64,000 nt of DNA, from assembly GCA_947345935.1 (NCBI GenBank), contig CAMZZN010000002.1, forward strand, positions 62,001 to 126,000, in the 5' to 3' direction. Source of the DNA: an uncultured Ruminococcus sp. (GTDB lineage: Bacteria; Bacillota; Clostridia; Oscillospirales; Ruminococcaceae). Made by a program: the position numbers and the translations under genes. Numbering within the stretch: the stretch's first letter is position 1; each line of letters opens with the position of its first letter. The notes under the pieces are model-generated. The model was not told the origin of the DNA. It ran no database searches and was given only the letters and a program-made list of their open reading frames with translations. This document shows, in pieces, positions 56,753-64,000 of the stretch.

Positions 56753-57679
56753 ATGAAGATTTATAAGACCGTTACAGAGCTTATCGGCGGTACGCCGTTA
56801 ATGGAGCTTTCAAACATTGAGAAAAAAGAGGAACTGAACGCAAGAATTCTTGTAAAGCTTGAGTATTTCAACCCTGCCGGATCGGTCAAGGACAGAGTTG
56901 CTGCCGCTATGATAAATGATGCGGAAGAGAATGGACTTCTAAAAGAGGGAAGCGTAATTATTGAGCCGACCAGCGGAAATACCGGTATCGGGCTTGCTGC
57001 CGCTGCCGCATCAAAGGGATACAGACTTATAATCACCATGCCCGAAACAATGAGCGTAGAGCGTCGTAATCTCATGAAAGCTTACGGAGCGGAGCTTGTG
57101 CTTACAGAGGGCGCAAAGGGCATGAAAGGCGCTATCGAAAAAGCAAATGAGCTTGCAGCCGAAATTTCCGGCAGTTTTATTCCCTCTCAGTTTACAAATC
57201 CTGCAAATCCTGCCGCTCACCTGAAAACAACAGGTCCGGAGATATGGGAGGATTCAGATGGCAATGTTGATATTTTTGTAGCAGGCGTCGGAACAGGAGG
57301 AACTGTCAGCGGAGTCGGCGCTTATCTTAAATCAAAAAATCCTGAAATAAGAATTGTTGCCGTTGAACCAAAAGATTCGCCCGTTATCTCCGAGGGAAAA
57401 GCGGGCGCTCATAAGATACAGGGTATCGGCGCTGGATTTATTCCGAAGACGCTCGATACTAAAATCTACGATGAAGTTATAACGGTCGGTCATGACGACG
57501 CATTTGCTTTTGGAAAAGCCGCAGCAAGGACAGAAGGGGTTCTGGTGGGAATTTCATCCGGAGCTGCATTATGGGCAGCAGTTCAGCTTGCCAAAAGACC
57601 GGAAAATGCAGGAAAAACGATCGTAGCTTTGTTTCCTGATTCAGGCGAACGCTATCTGTCAACGCCGATGTTTGAATGA
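56753..57679 (+). CDS. cysK: Cysteine synthase A
   Basis: O-acetylserine sulfhydrylase, 308 residues. The PLP Lys is in FNPAGSVKDRVAAAMI (near 45), the phosphate/substrate loop in PTSGNTGIGLA (near 70), and GTGGTVSGVGAYLKS (near 180) and PDSGERYLSTPMF close the enzyme. It starts 2 bases after metY and precedes an Rrf2 regulator by 12 bases, so the three are one unit for sulfide assimilation into cysteine. Confidence 0.96.
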   Translation: MKIYKTVTELIGGTPLMELSNIEKKEELNARILVKLEYFNPAGSVKDRVAAAMINDAEENGLLKEGSVIIEPTSGNTGIGLAAAAASKGYRLIITMPETMSVERRNLMKAYGAELVLTEGAKGMKGAIEKANELAAEISGSFIPSQFTNPANPAAHLKTTGPEIWEDSDGNVDIFVAGVGTGGTVSGVGAYLKSKNPEIRIVAVEPKDSPVISEGKAGAHKIQGIGAGFIPKTLDTKIYDEVITVGHDDAFAFGKAAARTEGVLVGISSGAALWAAVQLAKRPENAGKTIVALFPDSGERYLSTPMFE

Positions 57680-57691
57680 GAGGGTCTGTTT

Positions 57692-58105
57692 ATGAAAATT
57701 TCAACAAAAGGAAGATACGCTCTGCGCCTGACTGTAAATCTGGCACGTAATGAAAAGGGGGCTTATACTTCTCTCAAAGACATCGCCGAAGATGAAGGGA
57801 TTTCCAAAAAGTATCTTGAACAAATCGTTCCTATGTTGAACAAAGCCGGTATACTGCGTACCAACCGTGGAAATCGAGGGGGATATTGTCTTGCAAAAAA
57901 CGCCGCCGATATTTCTGTTGGAGACGTACTTCGTGCTACAGAGGGAAACCTTGCGCCTATCGCCTGTCTTTCATACGATGTCAACGATTGTCCGAGACGT
58001 GAAAACTGCTCTACTCTTTATGTATGGGAAGGATTGAATGAAGTTATAACGGGATATCTTAACAGCATTACGATACAGAGTATTATAGATAAGTCTAAAT
58101 CGTAA
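57692..58105 (+). CDS. Rrf2-family transcriptional regulator (CymR/IscR-like)
   Basis: The 137-residue protein is an Rrf2 winged helix: MKISTKGRYALRLTVNLARN at the start, then ISKKYLEQIVPMLNKAGILRTNRGNRGGYCLAKN as recognition helix and wing. Three cysteines, C-x7-C-x5-C in CLSYDVNDCPRRENC, match the position where IscR holds its iron-sulfur cluster but with a different first spacing. Placement after metY and cysK points to control of cysteine synthesis, as CymR does in Bacillus, probably including its own operon. A terminator follows. Confidence 0.92.
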   Translation: MKISTKGRYALRLTVNLARNEKGAYTSLKDIAEDEGISKKYLEQIVPMLNKAGILRTNRGNRGGYCLAKNAADISVGDVLRATEGNLAPIACLSYDVNDCPRRENCSTLYVWEGLNEVITGYLNSITIQSIIDKSKS

Positions 58106-58144
58106 TAAACGTAATATATCTCCCACCTTGGTATTTTGTATGCA

Positions 58145-58189
58145 TAGCCGCCCTACCTGAACTTGTTTCAATTTCAAGTAGGGCGGCTA
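58145..58189. terminator. Bidirectional terminator after the Rrf2 gene
   Basis: TAGCCGCCCTAC pairs with GTAGGGCGGCTA with further weak pairing in the loop. It stands between the Rrf2 gene and the convergent anti-sigma gene. Confidence 0.8.
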
Positions 58190-58193
58190 TAGA

Positions 58194-59981
58194 TTATTCA
58201 GAAAATCTTAATGAAAGAGTGTCCGGAACATTGGTGTCGGTAAGCTGATACCAGTGTTCTTCTATTGTTTTTCCTGTATAAGAACTCTGATGAATCCAAT
58301 GAACCTGACCGTCGAGGGAAACGGAGATTATGTTTGTATCAGAGTCATTGTAATCATAGCTGAAAGTAAATTCCGCCGGCATAATAACAAGATCTTCGGC
58401 AATTTCACATTCATCCCAGTTGTAGCCGTAGAAAAGCTGATGGAGCAGATCTCCCTCAAGCATTACGATATCGCCGCTGCTGCGTTTTACTTCGTATGTT
58501 CCGCCGTTTTTTGCCAGATTTCCAAAAGGCGGATAAGAAGTATTGCTGTCAGTGGTGCTGCCGTTTCTGAACGTTGTCTCAATTTCAGCGTGCATCCGGC
58601 TGCCGGAATATTTATACCATCCAGAATGCTGCGCAATATCGCTTTTGATATAGATGTAGTCATCGCTGTAAATCAGAACGGAGAACGTTGTATCGGGAAT
58701 TTCTGAAACCTCAAATTTTATTACGGGTTCTGAAAAAGGAATGTGCTCGTCAACAGCTTGAAGCTTATCAAAGGTTTTCTCAAGGTAATCGTCCAGGAGT
58801 ATGCACTGCTTCTGAGTAAGATCAGGCATAGGTTTGCCGGAAAGGGTGTATTTTATTTCAGAACCACTATTAATGGAAGATTCAAAATCAATAAACGGAT
58901 ATGACTTGATACAAGAATTGTTATTATTGTCTGCATAGATTATCTGATTGACAGTATTGTTGAACAGTTCATAATCTATCTTGTACTTTTTCATTGTATA
59001 ATCGCCGGAGTAAGAAGGAGATTTGCCGTATGTTGCTCTGAGGCATCCTGTAATATCAAAAGATATGTCGCAGAAGAAATAATCATTGCTGCCGTGCAGA
59101 TTATATTCTCCCTTTGCAGGATAGCTTGAAAGTGCCACTTCGGCTTCATCCTCGTCAGTCCATTCAGCGTAATCCGCATTATTAAGGAATTCTGCAAGGA
59201 TTGTTTTTTGTTCTTCGTTGACAGGAATAGCATGGCTGCTCTCATTATATTCGCCGTAGATAATGGCAAAGTCGTATTCACGCATATCGCCGAACGGTGA
59301 TGTTTTTTCATTATTGTCAGTTTCCATGATAAGATTGAAAGCATTCATGAACTTTTCAAAGTCTATCTTGTATTGTTCAATGACGGCAGATTGGTCTTCA
59401 CCGGAGCTGCGTTCTATCGTAAGGCAGTTATTGCAGTCAATAGTGATAGTGTCAGATCCCGTTTCGCTTTTTTCAATAAAAGTATATGCTGCGTAGTATG
59501 ATCTTATCATAGCGTATGTTTCATCCTCTTCAGTCCATTCGCCGTATTCGCACTCGTTAAAAAAGTCAACAAACAGCAGTTTCTGTTCCTCGGTGAGATT
59601 TGTGGTCTGGACAGAACCTATTGTATTCGTTAAAGCGTAATTGTGATCGCAGAAATCAGACAGAGGATTATTTTTAATTTTTGTATCCTTGACTCCTCCC
59701 ATTTGATTTTCTGTTCCGGGGGCAGATCGTTTCAGGAAATGCGCTGCTGCGCCGATGCTTCCTGTTATAACGGCAAAAGCTGCCGCTGCGCTTATTATTC
59801 TGGAGATATAGTGAGAACGTGCCTTTTCAACGCCGCTGACCTGCTGAGAAAATACGCTGCCGCAGGTATTTTTTTCATCGGAGCGTTCGGCGGCTTTGCA
59901 GCATTGTGCAATTATTCTTTCCTTCATATTTTCGGGCATTTTTATTTTTTCAGCGGATCGTTTTATTTTATTATAATTCAT
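58194..59981 (-). CDS. Probable anti-sigma factor with repeated extracellular domain
   Basis: The 595-residue protein overlaps the ECF sigma gene by ATGA, the classical sigma/anti-sigma arrangement. Residues 1-75 are charged and would face the cytosol, one hydrophobic helix follows (ISAAAAFAVITGSIGAAAHFL, about 80-105), and the remaining ~490 residues would be outside. That part holds three tandem, divergent repeats of about 95-130 residues, each beginning with a helix such as LTEEQKLLFVDFFNECEYGEW, VNEEQKTILAEFLNNADYAEW or LTQKQCILLDDYLEKTFD. I know no named domain for them. The role as anti-sigma is inferred from order and topology, not from a recognised zinc anti-sigma motif. Confidence 0.75.
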   Translation of the reverse strand: MNYNKIKRSAEKIKMPENMKERIIAQCCKAAERSDEKNTCGSVFSQQVSGVEKARSHYISRIISAAAAFAVITGSIGAAAHFLKRSAPGTENQMGGVKDTKIKNNPLSDFCDHNYALTNTIGSVQTTNLTEEQKLLFVDFFNECEYGEWTEEDETYAMIRSYYAAYTFIEKSETGSDTITIDCNNCLTIERSSGEDQSAVIEQYKIDFEKFMNAFNLIMETDNNEKTSPFGDMREYDFAIIYGEYNESSHAIPVNEEQKTILAEFLNNADYAEWTDEDEAEVALSSYPAKGEYNLHGSNDYFFCDISFDITGCLRATYGKSPSYSGDYTMKKYKIDYELFNNTVNQIIYADNNNNSCIKSYPFIDFESSINSGSEIKYTLSGKPMPDLTQKQCILLDDYLEKTFDKLQAVDEHIPFSEPVIKFEVSEIPDTTFSVLIYSDDYIYIKSDIAQHSGWYKYSGSRMHAEIETTFRNGSTTDSNTSYPPFGNLAKNGGTYEVKRSSGDIVMLEGDLLHQLFYGYNWDECEIAEDLVIMPAEFTFSYDYNDSDTNIISVSLDGQVHWIHQSSYTGKTIEEHWYQLTDTNVPDTLSLRFSE

Positions 59982-60460
59982 ACCAGATACTCCTTTATAT
60001 ATATTTCTTTTAATAATGCCCTGCCTTTCTGGAGGCGCATTTTTACTGCCGATGAGGATTTCCCTATTATTTTTGCGATATCATTTACCTTATATTCTTC
60101 TACGTAGTGGAGTGTCATAACGATTCTGAATTTTTCAGGCAGTTCAAACAGAGCTTCAAGTATTCCGGAGCAGTCCTCATCCTGATTAACGGATATGTTT
60201 TTGAGTATTTCCTCACTTTCATCTTCTGTTCTGCCACGTTTCCGAAGCATATCACGGCACTTGTTGGCAGAAACGGTTATGAGCCATGCCTTTTTGTGTT
60301 CGCTGCTTGTAAAAACAGGATCTTTCTGTATATATTTTATAAAAGTTTCCTGAACAGCGTCCTCGGCGTCCGCAGGATTTTTCAGCATAAGGAGACAAAT
60401 TCTGTATAGTGTATCACCGTATTTGTGGACATCCCGGGTAATGCTCTCAGCATCGGCCAT
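59978..60460 (-). CDS. ECF-type sigma-70 family RNA polymerase sigma factor
   Basis: The 160-residue protein has only sigma regions 2 and 4: region 2 is about 15-80 (GDTLYRICLLMLKNPADAEDAVQETFIKYI), and region 4 about 105-155 (LPEKFRIVMTLHYVEEYKVNDIAKIIGKSSSAVKMRLQKGRALL). It starts at ATG after AAAGGAGAT. The downstream gene overlaps by 4 bases and is probably its membrane-bound inhibitor, so it should respond to an outside signal. A TGAAAC-type promoter upstream suggests autoregulation. Confidence 0.93.
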   Translation of the reverse strand: MADAESITRDVHKYGDTLYRICLLMLKNPADAEDAVQETFIKYIQKDPVFTSSEHKKAWLITVSANKCRDMLRKRGRTEDESEEILKNISVNQDEDCSGILEALFELPEKFRIVMTLHYVEEYKVNDIAKIIGKSSSAVKMRLQKGRALLKEIYIKEYLV

Positions 60461-60484
60461 ATTGTCATCTCCTTTCCGAGTTCT

Positions 60485-60512
60485 GAGATACCTATAATTA
60501 TAACACGTTTCA
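60485..60512 (-). promoter_or_regulatory. Candidate autoregulated ECF promoter
   Basis: On the minus strand TGAAAC (60507-60512) and TATCTC (60485-60490) are 16 bases apart, shortly before the ECF gene. TGAAAC is the usual ECF -35; the -10 is not a classic one. Confidence 0.4.
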
Positions 60513-60557
60513 GATCATTAAAAGGTCAATTTACAGAGAGAGTTTTTCAAAAATAAA

Positions 60558-60585
60558 ACCGGGAGCAGAATCATCTGCTCCCGGT
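60558..60585 (-). terminator. Terminator after the zinc-ribbon gene
   Basis: ACCGGGAGCAGA pairs perfectly with TCTGCTCCCGGT around ATCA, with an AT-rich flank on the minus strand (TTTTATTTTTG). Confidence 0.88.
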
Positions 60586-60595
60586 AATTTTATTG

Positions 60596-61504
60596 TCAGA
60601 AATTAAAGTAATCGTAGTCGTCATCGTCATAAAGATCATCCAGATCAAATCCGCTGTAACCGCCTAAATCTTTAGCAAGGTCAAGCCAGCCGCCGTATGA
60701 ATCCTCGTCAGCGTAAGGTGCGAGATACCAGCCGCTGCAACCTTTATATTTTACAACGTAGATGTTAAAAGTAGCGCCGGCAGAAGCGCTTTCCTTTTTG
60801 TACTTAGCTTCTGCTTCAAGCTTAACCTTTACTCTATAAGCTTTCTTTACTTCAACTTCGTCAAGCCCCATTTCTTCAAACATCTCAGAAGCCATTTCTT
60901 CGATGTCGTCACGTGTGCTGCCGGATACCTTTTTCTTGCCTTTGAAATCTACCTTTACTTTGTAATCAAGTTTAGTATCTTTGAGAGTATCATTAATTTC
61001 ATCCTCAAGATCTTTTACAGCTTCTTTGTAGCTGTCACCGGTTTCGTCCTCAACGATATCCTTGAAATCCTTGAACTGATCCTTGGGGATAACAGCCTGG
61101 ATAACCTTGTCGACATCGACCTTATTTATGCCCTTTACGGCATTCTTTATAGGTTTCTTATAGCCGCCGAAGAAAATGTTGAAAAGGAACACAAGAAGAG
61201 CGATAAGTACTACGGCCGCAGCTCCGAGGATGATAAAGCCTTTCTTTGAGTTTGAGCCATTATTTTCCGGTATAAAAGAAGCGTTGAGATCGCCGCCGGA
61301 TGCTGCACCGTGATTATAGGCGCCCATATTTCCTCCGTTATCGCCGGGAGTAAACGGAGCAGATGCCTGCTGCTGACTAAAAGCAACGCCGTTCGGAGCG
61401 GTTGTCTGCTGTTGATTAAAAGTGGAGCCGTTCGGAGCAGCACATGATGCACACTGAGTCATTCCGTCAGGTATCTGTGCACCGCAAGTTTTACAAAATG
61501 CCAT
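60596..61504 (-). CDS. Zinc-ribbon membrane protein of unknown function
   Basis: Start at the ATG giving MAFCKTCGAQIPDGMTQCASC, with GGAGG upstream; the track start 23 codons earlier is unsupported. The N-terminal zinc ribbon (C4, C7, C18, C21 pattern) is followed by a Gln/Ala/Asn-rich linker, one transmembrane helix (GFIILGAAAVVLIALLVFLFNIFFGG, near 115-140) and an outer domain of alternating charges (KKPIKNAVKGINKVDVDKVIQAVIPKDQFKDF...). It ends in an acidic Asp/Tyr tail. Many Firmicutes have similar proteins with ribbon inside and unknown ectodomain. Length 302 residues. Substrate or partner unknown. Confidence 0.8.
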   Translation of the reverse strand: MAFCKTCGAQIPDGMTQCASCAAPNGSTFNQQQTTAPNGVAFSQQQASAPFTPGDNGGNMGAYNHGAASGGDLNASFIPENNGSNSKKGFIILGAAAVVLIALLVFLFNIFFGGYKKPIKNAVKGINKVDVDKVIQAVIPKDQFKDFKDIVEDETGDSYKEAVKDLEDEINDTLKDTKLDYKVKVDFKGKKKVSGSTRDDIEEMASEMFEEMGLDEVEVKKAYRVKVKLEAEAKYKKESASAGATFNIYVVKYKGCSGWYLAPYADEDSYGGWLDLAKDLGGYSGFDLDDLYDDDDYDYFNF

Positions 61505-61633
61505 AATAAACCTCCATAAAATAAAAAATATAAAAAATAAGTACCGTTGCCAGCAATTCCTGAAATATGGCAATATTCGCCATAAATTTACTGATAGTTC
61601 TTGTGTTTATAATATCATACAATTTTTGGTTTG

Positions 61634-62242
61634 TCAACAATATTTTTGCATTTTCTTTGCTTTTTTACCATTATTTATCCAATTTGTAATATAAAGAATC
61701 ACAAGTATGATAAAGATCGGAAAGAATTCCTTTATTCCCAGAAAAACAGCCGCAGCCGCAGTGATGAGCAGTCCGCACCTGACGGCGGCAAGAAGCATCC
61801 GTACGCCGTATTCGCAGCGGGTTCCGCTTATCAGAAGTTCAATGGCAGCTCCGCCGTCAAGATTAGGAAAGGGCATCATATTGTACAGGAAAAGTGTCAG
61901 ATTCAGCATCACAAAAAGCCGGCTGCCGCCCAGAAATTTGGTTATGCCGGCGAATGCCAGATTAACTGCAGGTCCTGACAGCAGCACGAAAAGACTGCGT
62001 TTTAGAGGAACGGCAGCATTTTTTTCCGCAGTTATAATTATTCCCGTGCCGCTCAGTACGATATCTTTTGTTGCTGTTCCCGCAATAACGGCGGCAAGAA
62101 TGTGTCCAAGTTCATGCAGAAGGCATCCGCCGTAAAAGCACAAGATAGTCCGGCGTTCTCTGACAAGAAAAATAAGAGCATTGAACATCAGGAATGAAAA
62201 GCTGATGCTGATCCGAATACTCCCTATTCTGAAACTAATCAA
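61634..62242 (-). CDS. M50-family intramembrane metalloprotease (SpoIVFB-like)
   Basis: The 202-residue protein has several hydrophobic helices, the zinc-binding HELGH in CLLHELGHILAAVIAG, and the second metal ligand in PFPNLDGGAAIELL, the pair of motifs of site-2 proteases. With no PDZ domain and small size it is of the SpoIVFB/YwhC type, cutting a membrane-bound substrate to release a signal. It overlaps the preceding small gene by 8 bases, so the two are translationally linked. The cleaved substrate is not evident. Confidence 0.9.
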   Translation of the reverse strand: MISFRIGSIRISISFSFLMFNALIFLVRERRTILCFYGGCLLHELGHILAAVIAGTATKDIVLSGTGIIITAEKNAAVPLKRSLFVLLSGPAVNLAFAGITKFLGGSRLFVMLNLTLFLYNMMPFPNLDGGAAIELLISGTRCEYGVRMLLAAVRCGLLITAAAAVFLGIKEFFPIFIILVILYITNWINNGKKAKKMQKYC

Positions 62243-62504
62243 AAAGCGGACGAAGCAGATCTATGGGATTTGGGAAAAGTTCTGCCGGATCTGCGGTAAG
62301 CTCTTTTATTTTATCAAATATCCCGGCAGCTGTTCCGGGAAAAATGATGTTGATAATAAAAACCGACGCAGCAAGCACTATGCATACTGCCGCCTGCATA
62401 GCCGGAGCGTCACCGGAGCGTCCACGGTACTTTTCTTCATATTCAAGCAGAAGCTCCTGGGTGCTGTCCTCCTCCGGTTCATCGGTATGTGTATGTTCCG
62501 TCAT
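62235..62504 (-). CDS. Small single-span membrane protein paired with the M50 protease
   Basis: An 89-residue protein with an acidic N-terminal third (MTEHTHTDEPEEDSTQELL), one hydrophobic helix (AVCIVLAASVFIINIIF, about 40-56) and a short outer tail. No known family is recognised. Its 3' end overlaps the protease gene by 8 bases. The order, small membrane protein followed by M50 protease, recalls spoIVFA-spoIVFB, where the former restrains the latter; that comparison is by position only. ATG has AAAGGAG upstream, and a TTGAAT-17-TATAAA promoter. Confidence 0.72.
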   Translation of the reverse strand: MTEHTHTDEPEEDSTQELLLEYEEKYRGRSGDAPAMQAAVCIVLAASVFIINIIFPGTAAGIFDKIKELTADPAELFPNPIDLLRPLFD

Positions 62505-62527
62505 ATATATTCAGCTCCTTTCACATA

Positions 62528-62556
62528 TTTATAATATGTTTGTCCGGTTGATTCAA
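62528..62556 (-). promoter_or_regulatory. Promoter of the small membrane protein/M50 pair
   Basis: On the minus strand TTGAAT (62551-62556), 17 bases, TATAAA (62528-62533). Confidence 0.7.
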
Positions 62557-62585
62557 GAACAATTTTGATTAATTTGTAAAAAAGT

Positions 62586-62614
62586 GTTGATTCTTTTTCT
62601 TATTTGTGATAAAA
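62586..62614 (+). promoter_or_regulatory. Promoter of the symporter gene
   Basis: TTGATT (62586-62591), 17 bases, TAAAAT (62609-62614) with TGA before the -10. The ~185-base leader that follows holds no recognised element. Confidence 0.7.
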
Positions 62615-62803
62615 TTATAATTGTCTCGTACATTTGCTCAATAGCGTTCGCTGCGTGCGGATCGGCAAATAATAAACGCCAAATGGATTTGTCGTTTAAT
62701 TATATCAACCTGACGTGCAGAATTTATTTCCAGTACAGACGTTTTTATTTATTAGTTTTGTACGGAAAAATATCAGGAATACAGGGATAAGGAGAATTTA
62801 TTT

Positions 62804-64000
62804 ATGAAACAAAACAGTGAAGCATCTTCAAACAGAGGATTCGGCTCAAAAATTGGTTTTATTCTTGCGGCCGCCGGATCGGCTGTGGGACTTGGAAATA
62901 TATGGCGGTTCCCGTATTTGGCAGCAAAGTACGGCGGCGGAATTTTTCTGCTTGTATACCTGATCTTTGCCGTGACCTTTGGTTTTGCGCTGATTGTAAC
63001 AGAGATATCCATAGGGCGGAGGACAGGAAAAAGCGTTATCGAAGCATATTCGGATGTCAACAGGAAGTTCCGGCCTTTAGGCTGGTTGTCTGCGTTGGTT
63101 CCGGCGCTGATACTGCCTTACTACTGCGTAATCGGAGGATGGGTACTGAAATATATGACCGTTTTTGTCACGGGCGGAGGTTCGGAAATTGCCAGTGCAT
63201 CCTACGGCGTTGCGGAAAGTGGAGCGGAGATCGGCTTTTTTGATCACTTTATTGGACTTGTCGCTCAGCCTTCCGTATTTTTCCTGATATATGTCCTGGT
63301 GGGAGCTGTGGTGGTGTGTCTCGGCGTGGAAAAAGGCATTGAGAAATTCAGTAAGTTTCTTATGCCTGTGCTTCTGGTACTTATTCTTGGCATAAGCGTT
63401 TATACGCTTACTCTTGACGGTGCAGGCGAGGGACTGAAATATTACGTTCTCCCTGATTTTGAAGGATTTACCGGAGCAAAGCTTATGAAAACGATCGCCG
63501 CCGCAGTCGGACAGCTTTTTTATTCAATGTCAATTGCAATGGGAATTATGGTGACGTACGGCTCTTATATGCGCAGGGAAGATTCTATCGAGGGTTCTGT
63601 AAGACAGATTGAGATATTCGATACTCTTGTTGCTTTTCTGGCAGGACTTATTATTGTTCCGGCAGTATTCGTATTTTCAGGCGGCGATCCCGACGCTCTC
63701 AATAAGGGACCAGGACTTATGTTCGTTACCATGCCAAAGGTATTTGATTCTATGCCGGCAGGTCAGATAATAGGAACAGCATTTTTTGTACTTGTCGCTC
63801 TTGCAGCGCTTACTTCTTCAATCTCGCTTATGGAGACGGTGACTGCCGTTGTTATGGAAAAGACGAAACTTAACAGAGTAAAAAGTTGTTGTATTGTTAT
63901 TGTATTTACGATCGCATTAGGTATGCTGTCGGTGCTTGGTTACAGCATATGGTCTGATTTTACACTTTTTGGTATGCAGATGCTTGATTTCTTCGACTTT
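62804..64000 (+). CDS. Sodium:neurotransmitter symporter (SNF) family transporter, 3' end outside window
   Basis: This ORF runs off the right edge, so it is missing from the ORF track. The 399 codons seen start at ATG after AAGGAGAA and encode MKQNSEASSNRGFGSKIGF then ILAAAGSAVGLGNIWRFPYL, the sodium-binding first helix of the family, and continue with the usual helices (GGGIFLLVYLIFAVTFGFALIV, LPYYCVIGGWVLKYM, TSSISLMETVTAVVMEK). It would import an amino acid or related solute with sodium. The full protein is expected to be about 440-460 residues, so only the last few dozen are missing. Confidence 0.93.
   Translation, partial: MKQNSEASSNRGFGSKIGFILAAAGSAVGLGNIWRFPYLAAKYGGGIFLLVYLIFAVTFGFALIVTEISIGRRTGKSVIEAYSDVNRKFRPLGWLSALVPALILPYYCVIGGWVLKYMTVFVTGGGSEIASASYGVAESGAEIGFFDHFIGLVAQPSVFFLIYVLVGAVVVCLGVEKGIEKFSKFLMPVLLVLILGISVYTLTLDGAGEGLKYYVLPDFEGFTGAKLMKTIAAAVGQLFYSMSIAMGIMVTYGSYMRREDSIEGSVRQIEIFDTLVAFLAGLIIVPAVFVFSGGDPDALNKGPGLMFVTMPKVFDSMPAGQIIGTAFFVLVALAALTSSISLMETVTAVVMEKTKLNRVKSCCIVIVFTIALGMLSVLGYSIWSDFTLFGMQMLDFFDF

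Noticed and set aside
62584-62790. 68-residue ORF before the symporter gene
   Set aside because: It overlaps the symporter promoter and has no ribosome site.

Overview
The window looks like a chromosomal segment of a low-to-moderate GC Firmicute of the Ruminococcus group, probably close to the cellulosome-forming rumen species R. flavefaciens. The main reasons are two secreted proteins carrying type I dockerins (a GH11 xylanase/CE4 esterase and a CotH-family protein), a SCIFF (six cysteines in forty-five residues) peptide typical of Clostridia, Gram-positive type RpoB/RpoC, strong AGGAGG ribosome sites and consensus TTGACA-17-TATAAT promoters. No rRNA, tRNA, CRISPR array, transposase or prophage was seen. 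The species is an inference; there is no 16S gene here.

Layout. 1-2.3 kb (minus): the SCIFF precursor scfA, absent from the ORF track, and an ABC-F ATPase preceded by a possible attenuator. 2.5-10.5 kb: rpoB-rpoC under their own promoter, with an acidic RpoB tail and a four-cysteine segment in RpoC. 10.5-14.6 kb: two lipoproteins, a GNAT acetyltransferase, a TipAS-type MerR regulator with a 19-bp-spacer promoter, and a DEDDh exonuclease. 14.6-18.7 kb (minus): a coupled pair encoding an HSP90-like ATPase and a large unrecognised partner, the best candidate here for an undescribed system, followed by a 159-bp MITE-like element. 19-21.1 kb (minus): folT-folC behind what reads as a THF riboswitch. 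21.3-23.6 kb: an XRE-cupin-acyl-CoA synthetase fusion. 23.7-28.7 kb (minus): two paralogous solute-binding lipoproteins, one split by an in-frame TGA, facing a LacI-type sensor fused to GGDEF. 31.0-32.1 kb: an AT-rich acyltransferase cassette bracketed by exact copies of a terminator hairpin. 32.2-35.8 kb (minus): a lysine-riboswitch-controlled asd-dapA-dapB operon ending in a thioesterase.

35.8-45.6 kb (plus): queA-PAS protein-tgt-gph, secA, a lipoprotein, a methyltransferase, hslO and hflX. 45.6-47.1 kb: a hairpin-rich extragenic repeat and an AI-2E family exporter. 47.7-55.3 kb: the plant-cell-wall section, with the multimodular xylanase, a membrane-bound XRE regulator, an AraC regulator and a CotH-dockerin protein preceded by an overlapping 15-residue ORF. 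55.4-58.1 kb: sulfur assimilation (metY-cysK and an Rrf2 regulator). 58.2-62.5 kb (minus): an ECF sigma factor with its probable anti-sigma, a zinc-ribbon membrane protein, and an M50 protease with a small membrane partner. 62.8 kb to the end: a truncated sodium:neurotransmitter-type symporter.

The genes are mostly housekeeping operons (transcription, lysine, folate, queuosine, secretion, cysteine) mixed with accessory functions for polysaccharide degradation and sensing. Several leaders carry regulatory RNA: THF and lysine riboswitches, a possible ABC-F attenuator, and a long xylanase 5' UTR. All functional calls rest on motif recognition by eye; no database search was run.
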